A stretch of DNA of 64,000 bases from Larix kaempferi (taxonomy: Eukaryota; Streptophyta; Pinopsida; Pinales; Pinaceae): contig BSBM01000319.1 of assembly GCA_027924585.1 (NCBI GenBank), forward strand, positions 6,229,001 to 6,293,000. Reading direction: 5' to 3'. Each line of letters starts with the position of its first letter. Positions within the stretch are counted from its first letter, which is position 1. Of the stretch, positions 9,013-19,240 are shown in pieces. The translations under genes and the position numbers were made by a program. The notes below the pieces were generated by a model that was given only the letters and a program-made list of their open reading frames with translations, was not told the origin of the DNA and did no database searches.

Positions 9013-11854
9013 ATGCCGAAGATTTTGGATCCATTCTGGGACTATATTTCAAGTGGCTATTTGAAATTGGAAAACCTTAAAAAAGTTAAAAACCTTAAAA
9101 AAAACATCATTTAAAGTTCATTTACAGGTTCAAAGTTTATGCTAAAAATCAATTTTTTTATGTTGCAAGTTCAAAGTTCCAAACTAGTTTACAAAGTTGC
9201 AAACATGCCGAAGATTTTGGATCCATTCTGGGAGTATGTAGAACTTGTTGATCCACATCATTGACAAAATGTTAGGTGCAATTTGTGTGGGAAGGAGATG
9301 ATGGGGGGTATAAGTAGGCTCAAATACCACCTCGCACAACTTACGGGGCATGAGGTGGATATTTGTAAAAACTCCACTCCTGAAATTATTCATAGGGCAA
9401 AACTCGCAATTGAAGGTATTGGCAAGAGGAACAAAGAAAGGGAAGCTTTGAGGCAGGAAATTGGAATGAGAGTGGCATTAGGATCTGCCTCTGGGACAGC
9501 CGGACACACTTCAGGGGGAGGGGGGAGTGAGACCTTATCCTCATCTTCCGAAATGCCTTCAACTACATCTCCTTTATTTGTTCTGAGATCCGCGCCTGGT
9601 GGAAAACCAGGTATAAGGTCAATGTACAAGATAAATGAGAAAAAGGAAGCAGTCAAACTTGTGGTTCGGTGCCTTTTATGGAGTGATATTCCATTCCACT
9701 TTGCAAAGAACCCATTCTACGTGCCCATGTTTGAGGTTGTTGCTATTGTTGGGCCGAGGTATAAGCCCCCACTTATGAGGAGTTGAGAGGGCCCATCCTT
9801 GATAATGAAAAGGTTGAGTGCACTTCGAGGTTGGAGGAGCTTCAAGGTTCATGGGAGGTCACGTGATGCATAGTGATGTTAGATGATTGGACTGATACGA
9901 AGGGTAGGACCCTTCTCAACTTCTTGGTTCATTGTCCCAAGGGCACAATGTTTATAAAATCCGTGGATGCATCTGCACATATCAAAGATGCAGCATTACT
10001 ATGTTAGTTGTTGGATGGGTTCATCCAAGAGATAGGTCCGCAACATGTTGTCCAAGTAATAACGGACAATGTTGTGAATTATGTGGCAGCTGGCAAGATG
10101 GGATGCTTATGGACAGGTTTCCTACTTTGTTTTGGAGTCCTTGTGCTACACACTACATCGACTTGATCTTAGAGGATATGGGAAAGATTGAGTTTAACAG
10201 GGATGTCATTGATTCAACAAGAAGCATCACCAAATTTATATACAATCATGCTTTTGTGCTTAGCTTGATGAGGCATTTTACTCATGACAAGGAGTTGGTT
10301 CGTCCTACCATCACTCGCTTTGCCGCTTGTTTCATCTCTCTTCAGTCTCTCCTTACTTCTACGTGGGACTTGCAGACTATGTTCCTTTCAGCTGAGTGGC
10401 GTGCTTGATCAATTAGCACTAAACTGAAGGGACATGCCATATTCAGACTAGTGTCATACCAGGAGAGTTTTTGGGATGGGGTGAAGGAGGTGTGTGCCAT
10501 CTGTGAACCTTTGGTAAAGGTTCTTCGCTTGGTTGATGGAGACAAGCCCGCAATGGGATACCTATATGAGGCCATGGATAGGGACAAAGAGGCCATTCAT
10601 GCCTACTATGAGGACAAGGGGGATGAGGGGCAAGCGAAGCAACAATTGATATGGGTAGTGATTGATCAACGATGGAACAACACACTCCATCGCCCCATTC
10701 ATGCTGTAGGGCTATTCCTCAACCCTACATTCTATTACTCCTATGGCTTTAGGTTTGATGTAGAGGTAATGGATCGGTTCTTGGAGCATGTCCATAGGAT
10801 GGTGCCAAGTGAAGCTGACCGTTAAGAGCTTTCCAAAGAGTTGGAAGTCTATAGGAGGGCCATGGGAACATTTGGGTTTGATATGGCTATCAATGTCAGG
10901 GAGAACATAATGCCAAGTAAGTTTCACCTTGTTTCAACTTTCAAGAATGAAAATTCAATTTATTTACTTTCTTTGTTTTAAATTTTAAATTTTCAATGTA
11001 TTCTCTTATGTTTCTAACTTTCTCCAATTCATTGTATATACTTGGTAGGAAACCTATGGCAGACGAGTACCCCATCTCCAAAAGCTTGATGTTCGGATCC
11101 TTAGCCAGACATGCAACTCTTCTGGTTGTGAGTGCAACTGGATTGTATTTGAAAAAATACACACCAAGAAGCGCAACAAGTTAGAGAATTTGAATTAAAT
11201 TCTAAATTCATTATAACTTGTAATTTATGTCCCATTGGTAATTTTAATTTATGTATTCTAAATTCTAATTTAATAAATTTACGGTCTTCATACAGGTTGG
11301 ATACCCAATTCCTGAATGATCTAGTGTACGTATCCTACAATATTAGGTTGTGGGTGAAGCAGCTTGAGAAAAAACCTGAGGTGGAGGCCATTTCATTGGA
11401 TTCCATTGACACCACTGCTGCGTGGAGAGTGGAGATTGAGGAACCTATTATGCAGGCAGCCCCTGATTGGTTAGAGGATGAAACACAGGACCCCCAGAGT
11501 GAGATATGGGAGGATGAGGGGTTTGAATTTGAGAGTGTGCCACCACTAGAGCCACTAGCAGCACAACCACCAGTTGCACTGCCACCAGTTTGTTTTTCAC
11601 ACCCATAGTCTCAGCCAAAGGGAGCCAAATATATGGGCAGTGGTAGCAGTAGCAGTGGTAGAGGACTTGATGAGGGTAACCTAGTACCTCATCATTCTTC
11701 TAGTTCTTCTAGAGTATATCAGTTTCCAGGAACTTCTAGAGGATGCCATAGTCCACGACGACCCCCACGAGCACCTAGGCTTTCTAGCTCTAGAGGCAGA
11801 GCCATTACTATAGAGATTACCTTTGCTCGTAAAAGGGGTAGAGGGAATCCATAG
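9013..11854 (+). pseudogene. hAT transposase, copy A
   Basis: Domains in order: start MPKILDPFWE (9013, and again at 9205 after a duplication of the start exon), BED zinc finger (CGKEMMGGISRLKYHLAQ, 9283 onward), DUF659 (WSDIPFHFAKNPFYVPMFE; WTDTKGRTLLNFLVHCP), the catalytic-region block (FPTLFWSPCATHYIDLIL), then the hAT dimerisation domain (CEC.W.VFEKIHTKKRN, about 11040-11185) and a serine/arginine-rich C-terminal tail ending at 11854. Two introns can be placed by comparison with copy B (about 10917-11037 and 11180-11295). Lesions include a TGA at about 9262 in the BED finger, a lost C near 9770 in a C run (five Cs against six in copy B), stops in DUF659, and an AG-to-AT change at the first acceptor. 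Family certain; non-functional. Confidence 0.88.
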
Positions 11855-12168
11855 TTTACTGTATTTAGTTGATTTCATTGCATATGACTCTATGAGATAC
11901 ATTGATTGTATTTTTTTGGTGATTCGTGAGTCAAGGACTCAAGATTTAGGACACGGTTCATTTTTTATTTGTGATGTCTAGCAATATGTCTTATACATAT
12001 TATATATCAGTTTTCTTTCTATATTCATGTGCCAATGTGTTTATTTGATGTTCTTGTTTCTTTAGATGTTTAGAAAATTGAAAAAAATTGAATATTTTTG
12101 TATTTTTTTAAGTTTGTTGATAAATCCAATAATTTATTTTTGGACCCTCGGCGATATATTCGCCGACA

Positions 12169-13600
12169 CAATTTTTTTTTTCAAGGTGAAAAAAACATCC
12201 TTTATTAAAAGTGAAAAGATGAGTCTGGAAGATTCCATACAAGACTTTGTTGTTACATTTAAACTAAATCCAACATAGGACAGACTAATAGAGATCGATG
12301 GGTAAGCAGTTATCATACAGCCAATTAGACTTCACAATAAAAAAAAAACTATGACGCTGAACCAGAAAAGCAATTACAAAAATAAAAACAGTAGCCAAAC
12401 GTTTAACCAAAGCCGAGCTCCTGATCATAGCTCAATGGAGCAAACAACAGTCAACAGAATGAGAGAAATGAGTCCTCCACCAGAGAACCCTCCCGATATT
12501 CCTTGAAGTAGATCCTACCATCCAGTTGACCCAGTGCTAGTTTAGATAGGCCGTCCGCTTCCATATTGAAGCAGCGTCGAATGTGAGAAAGTGCCACATG
12601 TCCAGCCCAGTGAATAAGATTATGAACCTTATAAAGCCAATGCTGAAGTGAGAGAGGACGTAAAATAGCACAACCATTGACCCAGTTGATGACACTGAGG
12701 GAATCGCCGAAGATGTGTGAAAGCATAATGTTTCGCTGCTCCGCAAACCAGAGAAGACCCCATAATGCCAGAAGCTCCGATCTCGTGTTGGATCCCTGCC
12801 CGACACCCATGCAGAGGAGAAAAGAGTGGGTACAAGACAGTTTGATGAGCATAACTGCCCCACATAAACCCCAATGGGCCGCACCATCAAAAAGGCTAAT
12901 GGGGTACAAGACAGATCCTTCAGGGCAAGGTGGAGCAATGATGCGATCTCGATTGGGAGATGAAACAACACTAACCGGCCGAGCTAAGATCCACGCCATC
13001 AACAACTCGACACATGGATGAGAGCCACAGAAGATCAAATGGTTACAGGCACACCAAACTTACCAAAGCAAATGGAAGACACTAATGGTTTCACTCCTCG
13101 AAACCTCCAAACATCTGTCTAAATTCGCAAGCACAGTGGGCAACTCCCAACCAGGAAGTGAAATTATTCGAGCACGTAGACATGACCAAATCGTCTGAAA
13201 GAAAGAGCAGCTACCAAAAAGGTGATTGACCTCCTCCTCGCCCCTCATGCATAGTACATAAATGCTTGGACCAATGAAACCATGTTTTTGGAGATTCGAC
13301 CAAGTAGTAATTTTGCTCCGCATGAGAAGCCACACAAAACAACTGATTCACAGAGTAATCTCATTACTCCAAATAAGAGCACCAGTGCCAGTCACCCGAG
13401 TATCCAAAGATTGCTCCATCAGGCTAACATATTCCAACCTAGCCGTCACAGTGCCATGTAGCAGGTTATCCGCCCAAATGAGTCGATTAGGTTTTTCCAA
13501 GATTGAATACCAACAACAATCAGTGCCAGTATATAAGCAGATCACTCCTCCCGAAGTGCATCAGGGAGGTCTGTGAAGTCAGCCAACTCCCAAGTGTCGG
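12169..13600 (-). mobile_element. 5'-truncated L1-type LINE inserted in hAT copy A
   Basis: On the reverse strand the fragment ends in a poly(A), seen here as T10 at 12171. It contains only the last part of ORF2 (zinc-binding region and RNase H). It replaces the hAT right terminus: copy A reads CGCCGACACA then poly(T), whereas copy B continues CGCCGACACG into the terminal repeat. The right edge is near 13600, where the shared flank AGATTCACCTGCACC resumes. No clear target duplication is seen, so some target DNA was probably deleted. Confidence 0.8.
12451..13545 (-). pseudogene. LINE ORF2 C-terminus: RT zinc-binding region and RNase H
   Basis: One reverse frame spans 13545 to 12451, with nonsense codons at about 13348 (TGA) and 13060 (TAA) but no frameshift. 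The upstream part matches the plant LINE zinc-binding region (ITTWSNLQKHGFIGP; EEEVNHLFGSCSFFQTIW). The downstream part is an RVT_3-type RNase H with all four acidic positions visible: FDGAAHWG, TRSELLALWG, IFGDSLSVINW and NMEADGLSK. The RT core itself is missing through 5' truncation. Confidence 0.85.
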
Positions 13601-13655
13601 AATAGATTCACCTGCACCTATGAAAAACCAAGAAACCAAGAAACTTCAAAACCAA

Positions 13656-13660
<5 letters not shown>

Positions 13661-13703
<43 letters not shown>
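13661..13703. repeat. (TA)n microsatellite in the hAT right flank, copy A
   Basis: About 21 uninterrupted TA repeats. The same position in copy B (29403-29465) has a longer run. Confidence 0.95.
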
Positions 13704-13705
<2 letters not shown>

Positions 13706-13975
13706 TAATTAATTAAAACTAAGAAAATTAATTGAAATATAGATTTACCTGCAACAATAAAAAAATCACTTTGTTGCTATTCTCATTTTTAACCAATTAA
13801 TATTGTTACTTTGTTTTTACTCAATTTCATAGTCATGTAAATTTCCTAATGTTTTTTAATTTAAATATAAACAAATATAGATCCATGTCGGGATCCACTT
13901 TTCCTCAAATTTTGTACTTTAAAAAAGTTTGCACCTCAAGGAATGATAGATCCAGACTTGAGATGGATCTATATT

Positions 13976-14681
13976 TGTTGGCTTGGTTTTGCAACCAAGC
14001 TTAGTGCTATGGGTACCTACTAACTAGTAGCAGCAGTTTCAATATTAAGCAAAAACAATAAACTAAATCTAAATCTAAACTAAACTAGCATGTGCATTTT
14101 TGAATTAAAAAACAAGAACAAGAAATATAAAAAATAATTTTTGTATTGAAAATGGGGGTAAGCAAGTGCTTGCAATAACAATACCTCCAAGTGATGAAGA
14201 AAGTTGAGAAGCTCCAAGGGTGAGCAGCTCCAAACTCCAAAGGGTCCTTTCTCCAAGGTTGCTACAATGGTCAAAAGCTCAAGGAAGATTTTGGCAGCAT
14301 GAGGATAGGAAGATGGATCGATGTGAAATGAGGAGCCCCTACCACCTTTTTATAGGTTTTGGTGGTGGGGAATACCATTTGTGGTTTTGTGGAAACCAAT
14401 GGTATTGACCAACATGGTTTAGGTACTTTTCCCTCCTTTTTCCTTTTTTGAATAAAATTAATATTTTTATTCCCTTTTTAATATTTTGGGGAATTTTGGA
14501 CCCTTTTTGAGGGTTTTTTATGCTTTTTTAGGAAAAATAATCTTTTTGAGTGGGGAAAAGGGGTGTACTAAGGTCTTTTGGTGACCTTTTGTTGGCTTTA
14601 GAGGCTCAGATGGTGGAAAAGTGGACAAATGGGTCATGTGAATAAGGAAATGAGCTAGTGAGCACTTTTTAGGTGTTAACA
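13976..14681 (-). repeat. G1 3' LTR (full length, 706 bp)
   Basis: In element orientation it starts TGTTAACACC at 14681 and ends with CA at 13976, opposite the TGTTGGCTTGG on the plus strand. The first ~200 bp are repeated at 23922-24118, and about 535 bp of the same LTR family open at 63466 in the other orientation. A TATA box is at 14345-14354. Confidence 0.92.
14345..14354 (-). promoter_or_regulatory. TATA box of the G1 LTR
   Basis: TATAAAAAGG on the reverse strand. The same motif is conserved in the LTR copy at 63778-63787, which supports it as the LTR promoter. Confidence 0.65.
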
Positions 14682-14694
14682 GATTGCCCCCTGA
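14682..14694 (-). other. G1 polypurine tract
   Basis: On the reverse strand CATCAGGGGGCAATC directly precedes the 3' LTR. G2 has the same kind of tract (TTTAGGGGGCATTA) at its LTR, supporting a common lineage. Confidence 0.7.
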
Positions 14695-15282
14695 TGTGTG
14701 AGGGCAGGAGCTCATCGTATGGCCGATAGACATCATAGTTCTTTTGTCTTTTTCCTGGGGTTTTGGGGAGGAGAAGAGCCCGATTGGAGGCTGGTTCCGC
14801 GGCCCTTGGAAGCTGCAAAAAATAAACAATATTACATGGCCTCAATATGAATGAGGAATAATCCTGATAATGGACGAGGCAGGCATACCCATGCTCGTAT
14901 CAAGACATATATAAACAATTAGTCCCAAGAAGGGGGACCTGAGAAAATACATAAAAAATCTGCTGCTACATCATAATGGTCCAGAGGGGACATCATTTTG
15001 GGATGTACTCATGATCATATCATGACTGATCTTAATAACTGATATGCTGGAATAACTGGTGAACTGCTGAAACTGAAGGTGTCCAACATCTGTAGGGACT
15101 CAAAGACTGTGAGTCATCTCTGAGAATTAATGTAACTGTATACTCAAGGGAGTATGAAATTGGGGTACATCTGAATACTGTCGCCATGCGCAACCCTGAT
15201 ATCTATAGGAAAATTGTAACTGGTTGTATCCATAGGTAGGCTCTCAAATGTGGAGGAGTCAGATGGTATCCGGGGTCTTCGA
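14695..15282 (-). other. G1 3' non-coding segment between the extra ORF and the polypurine tract
   Basis: No coding signal or repeat recognised. Confidence 0.4.
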
Positions 15283-15996
15283 CTAATAACTGAACGAACC
15301 AATGCCCTGTGCGAGTCTCAATGATGCGATCAAGGTGTTGAAATTGAGCATGTGAGAAACAACCATTTGGAGAAGCACTGAGGACTCTTCTCGAAATGAT
15401 TCGTAGGCACTCATCATAAATGGTGATGAATCCAAGACACAGGGACCTCTAGGTCGATCCTCTGGAATAAATTTGGTTTTTGTCGACAGAGGGAGACCAA
15501 CAACTATCAAGGCAATGATGTTTCCTTGATAGGAGCGCGAGGTGTAGAACTGAAGTGTGGTAGTACTGATGGTAGGACTGACATACTTGTGGGGATGGGA
15601 AGTAACTGGGGTCATATAGTGGGTAGACTCAAACTTCCTTTGTTCAGTGCATGATGACATGGTTGACCTGGCAGCGTAGGGAACTGACTTGTAGGTGTGG
15701 GTATCATTGCTTTTAAGGACTGAAGGGTATGTATTGACTCTGGGGGGGAATCAAGCTGACGGGTGCTGTCGAGGGATTCTCAGGGTGACATACTGTAGAA
15801 TACTCTGAACAAAGGCGACCAAAATGGGGAAGCTGCTATATGAGTAGACGTGATCTGTTATGGAACCGAGAAGAACCATTGGGTCCTTCTTCATAGTTTT
15901 AATGAGCTCCAAGAAGGGATAAAAGTGTGCTCTGAAATGGTACTGTCCTGTGGATTTTGTGAGCCCAGGACTGTTCGTGCTCATTGGTGCTTTCAT
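15283..15996 (-). pseudogene. Extra ORF downstream of G1 integrase (env position), unknown function
   Basis: From an ATG at 15996 one reverse frame covers 237 codons with a single TGA at 15751-15753 and ends at 15283. The first part reads like a folded protein (FRAHFYPFLELIKTMKKDP, SFPILVAFVQSILQYV), as does the end (MSAYESFREESSVLLQMV). It lies between integrase and the 3' LTR, where some plant gypsy lineages (Athila, some Tat) carry an additional or env-like ORF. I see no clear transmembrane helix or fusion peptide and do not assign a function. Confidence 0.5.
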
Positions 15997-16447
15997 TTTT
16001 AAGGAGTCTGAAAATGATAAGAAGACTCTGCAGTGGTTATGATTACTATCCTGTTGGTTTTACGATCCCAGGATGGTGATTGCTCATGGTCACTTTCATG
16101 TTTAGAGAGTCTGAAAGCGGTAAGTGGACTCCATTGGTGTTCTTTTTCGTGAGTTAGTCTCCAAAGCCCGAAAAAGCATAAAATGATGCAAATGGAGAAC
16201 TCTTCTAGGCGATGTGACTAGAGTATTCCTTTTTCGTAATTAGTCTACAAGGTCCGGAAAAGGGGTAAACTTATACCAGGTAGACGCCCTTTCAGATACG
16301 TTTAGCGAGCATGAAAGGAAGCAAGGTTGCTCGGCAATCTTTTCATTATTTTAGGAGTCAGAAAAGAGCTTAACAAAAACTCCCTAAGTGCCTTTTTCGT
16401 AAAAGGGATTGCTCGGTCCGAAAAAGGGATAAAATTATACCGAACAA
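15991..16447 (-). repeat. Array of seven A-B-A'-B' units (candidate RNA pseudoknots) in the G1 3' region
   Basis: Each unit holds two interleaved complementary pairs. Plus-strand coordinates: U1 A 15994/16011, B GAGTCT 16004 with AGACTC 16023; U2 A CTTTCA 16093/TGAAAG 16112, B GAGTC 16107/GACTC 16127; U3 A CTTTTTCG 16142/CGAAAAAG 16169, B TCTCC 16158/GGAGA 16194; U4 A CCTTTTTCG 16228/CGGAAAAGG 16255, B GTCTAC 16243/GTAGAC 16280; U5 A CCTTTCA 16288/TGAAAGG 16312, B CGAGCA 16306/TGCTCG 16328; U6 A TCTTTTC 16338/GAAAAGA 16361, B TTAGGAGT 16351/ACTCCCTAA 16379; U7 A CCTTTTTCG 16391/CGAAAAAGG 16419, B TTGCTCGGT 16409/ACCGAACAA 16439. The one imperfect base in U7 B is a G-U pair on the sense (reverse) strand. 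The words differ between units while the topology is kept. Confidence 0.8.
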
Positions 16448-16454
16448 AAAGGGA

Positions 16455-17330
16455 TTGATGATAGCGAGAAAAGGTCTCAAGCATCATCATGAGTTCGGAA
16501 AATTGGATCCGGTGACATAAAAATTGTCAGAAAGGGGCAACGACCAATGTGGCATGCAAATCGAGGTGATGGGTGACATTGGAAAAAATGTCCGAAAGAC
16601 CTGGAGGTGAGAGCGAGAAATGATCTCAAGCATCATCACGAGTGCGGAAAACTAAATTCGACGATATAAGACTCACTGAAAATGGACGACGGTCGATGTG
16701 GCACGCAAACCAAGGCGACGAGGGGGGATGGAAAAATGCCCTAAAAATCTGGGCGTGAGAGCGAGAAATGATCTCAAGCATCATCACGAGCGTGGAAAAT
16801 TGAATCCGGCGATATACGAATTGTCAAAAACGGACGACGGTCGATGTGGCACGCAAACCGAGGCGACGAGGGGCATGGAAAGATGCCCGAAAAATTTGGA
16901 CGTGAGAGCGAGAAATGATCTCAAGCATCATCACGAGTGCAGAAAACTGAATCCGGCGATATAAGGCTCATCGAAAATGGTCGACGGCCGATGTGGCACG
17001 TAAACCGAGGCGACGAGGGGGCATGGAAAAATGCCCTAAAAATCTGGGCGTGAGAGCGAGAAATGATCTCAAGCATCATCATGAGCGCGAAAAACTGAAT
17101 CCGGCGATATAAGAATCGTCAAAAATGGACGACGACCGATCTGGCACGCAAACCGAGGCGACGAGGGGCATGGAAAGATGCCCCAAAAATATGGAGGTGA
17201 GAGCGAGAAATGATCTCTAGCATCATCACGAGCGCGGAAAACTGAATCCGACGATATAAGACTTGTCCAAAACGGACGACGATCGATGTGGCACGCAAAT
17301 CGAGGAGACGAGGGTGTCAAAAAATGGTCA
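16455..17330 (-). repeat. About 148-bp minisatellite in the G1 3' region (about six units)
   Basis: The marker CTCAAGCATCATCACGAG or a close variant recurs at about 16479, 16622, 16771, 16917, 17067 and 17213, a spacing of 143-150 bp. Each unit also carries TGTGGCACGCAAACCGAGG. The array follows the A-B-A'-B' units and ends 80 bp from the integrase stop. Confidence 0.9.
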
Positions 17331-17410
17331 AAAAATGGACCTGATGAAAACAGGAAAAGGAAAGAACTATCATGAAGTTTTGCAATGGACGGTGGTGTCC
17401 ATGCGGATTA

Positions 17411-18553
17411 CTATGGGTAAAATCGTTTGAGGTACAACCCGTTGCGTGGGTTGCGGAGGGGGTTGCTTTCTGAATCGGTCAAAATGTATGCCCCTTGTCC
17501 GAGGCAAGTGTGTATAATATATGGGCCTTGCCACATGGACACAAACTTTCCTTTCCCGGTTTTGTCATGAGCCTGGTCGTAGGCGAGGACAAGGTCCCCT
17601 TCAGAAAAAGTTCTTGGGTGGACATGTTTATCATAATTCAATTTGGATCGGTTCTTGGCTGCTTCCATGTTTTGAAGGGCTGTGCGTCGATCTTCATCGG
17701 CCTGCTCCAGGAGTAGTAAGCGCTGCTCAACTGGGGCAGTGTCCGGTAGGAGTTCAACGGCCATATGTAGGGTTGGAATCTGGCACTCAATGGGGAGGAC
17801 AGATTTGACACCGTGAACTAAGTGGAAAGGGGTAAAACCGGTGGCGGTTTTAGTTGATGTGCGGTATGCCCATAGTGCCGAGAAGAGCATGTGGTGCCAA
17901 TTTGACTTGTGTTTGTCTACAGTGCGCTGGAGGATGGTTTTCAAAATTTTGTTTATCGCTTCGACTTGGCCATTTCCTTGGGGGTAGTAGGTAGAGGAGA
18001 AATGGTGTTCAAATTTCAGTAAGGTTGATAGTTCTTTCTAGACGGCGTCTTTGAAGTGAGAGCCGTGGTCTGAGACAAGTTGCTTTGGCACTCCAAAACG
18101 TGCGATAACATGGTTGAGAAAGAACCGTGCTGCGGTGTCGGCTGTGTAATTGTAAGTTGGCATGGTCTCTTCCCATTTGGTGAAATAATATACGGCCACA
18201 ATAATATGTTTGTGGCCACTGGCTGACGTGGGATTGCAATCAAGGAAGTCAATGGCCCATTTGCAGAATGGTCCGGCAGTAACCACTGGATGAAGGGGGG
18301 CGGGTGGGGTTTTTGCCTTGGGGGCAAAAAGTTGACAGTTTTGGCAATGTTTGACTGTAGTGATGCAATCAGTAAATAATGACGGCCAAAAGTAACCTGC
18401 ACGAATGATCTTTTGGGCGGTGGCCATGCTGGAGAAATGGCCTCCGCAGGCACCGCTATGACAATCATTGAGGACTTGTTCTGCCTCACTATGGGATAGG
18501 CAACGTCGTAGGATGGTTTCAACGCCGCGTCGATAAAGCACATCCCCTAACAA
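17411..18553 (-). pseudogene. G1 integrase
   Basis: Integrase inserts the cDNA into the genome. One reverse frame runs 18553-17411 with one in-frame TAG at 18038-18040, where related proteins have tryptophan (TGG to TAG). Visible parts: the N-terminal HHCC finger (HSGACGGH, later CQNCQ), the rve core with D (WAIDFLD, about 18250), D (LVSDHGSHF, about 18060) and E (GNGQVEAINKIL, about 17975), and a C-terminal domain (GDLVLAYDQ, MWQGPYIIH). The DDE triad is complete. The frame is the same as the RNase H upstream, separated by a TAG at 18620. Confidence 0.9.
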
Positions 18554-18619
18554 GAGGTATCGGGGGGCGTGGTGATGTATATGACGACGTCCGTCACGAT
18601 CGATGTGGGGTCGAAATTT

Positions 18620-19240
18620 CTACGTGCGGAGGTAAATTAGGATGTCACCGTACCATGGGTCGTCAGATGAAATAATGAAGATGTGATCGTCAATCAGATC
18701 CGTTTGGATAGCAGGTGATGACGAAGAGGATGGGAGGTCAGTGATGAGATGGGCAAGCGCGAGGGCTTTGGTGCTCTTGGGAGTTTTGAAAGTGAGGTCA
18801 TATTCCTGGAGGATAATGACCCATTTAGCAACACGACCTTGTAGGAGCCGTCGGTTTAGGAGATAGACCATAGGGTTGGAGTCGGCAACGACCGTGGCAT
18901 GACCCAGCAAAATGTAGTGTCGCAATTTTTGGACGGAAAAGACTACGGCTAGGGCTAATCTTTCCTCGTATGGGTAACGTAGGGGTGGGCTAGACAAGGT
19001 CTGGCTGACGTAATAAATGACATGTTCTTGGTGAGAGGCATCTTCTTGGACCAAGACTCCGGACACGACATGTTCATATGCCGAGACATAAAGGATGAAG
19101 TCCTGAGAGAAATTCGGAGGGGAGATCAAGGGGGCTTGTGTGAGAGCTTTTTTGAGGGCTTCGAATGCCGTGTCTGCTTGCTCATCACAAACAAAGGGTA
19201 TGTGGGTGTGAAGTAGGCGTAAGAAACTGTGAACTTTGGT
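18620..19240 (-). pseudogene. G1 RNase H
   Basis: Gypsy RNase H follows RT: FILYVSAYEHVVSGVLVQED, RYPYEERLALAVVFSVQKL, then the tether GRVAKWVIILQEYDL. The frame ends at a TAG (18620-18622), probably from a glutamine CAG (LRT-stop-KFRP), and continues into integrase without a shift. A 1-nt frameshift near 19240 separates it from RT. Downstream of the shift the expected LLHTHIPFVCDEQADTAFEA connector is readable. Confidence 0.88.

Larger units (their letters stand above)
8000..12168 (+). mobile_element. hAT transposon copy A (right end lost to a LINE insertion)
   Basis: The left terminus CTCTGTTACCAACATCGG starts at 8008 and is preceded by ATATATAG (8000-8007). The right terminus is missing here because the LINE begins at about 12169. 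In the duplicated copy B the right terminus is intact (complement CAGTGTTACAAATATCG) and is followed by the same 8 bases, ATATATAG, at 29266-29273. The element thus has hAT-type ends and an 8-bp target duplication, and copies A and B come from a single insertion later duplicated with its flank. It encodes a spliced BED/DUF659/dimerisation-domain transposase. Confidence 0.85.

Noticed and set aside
16455-17330. Repeat array as a CRISPR-like structure
   Set aside because: Units are about 148 bp and near-identical throughout, with no short repeat/unique spacer alternation, in plant retrotransposon DNA.
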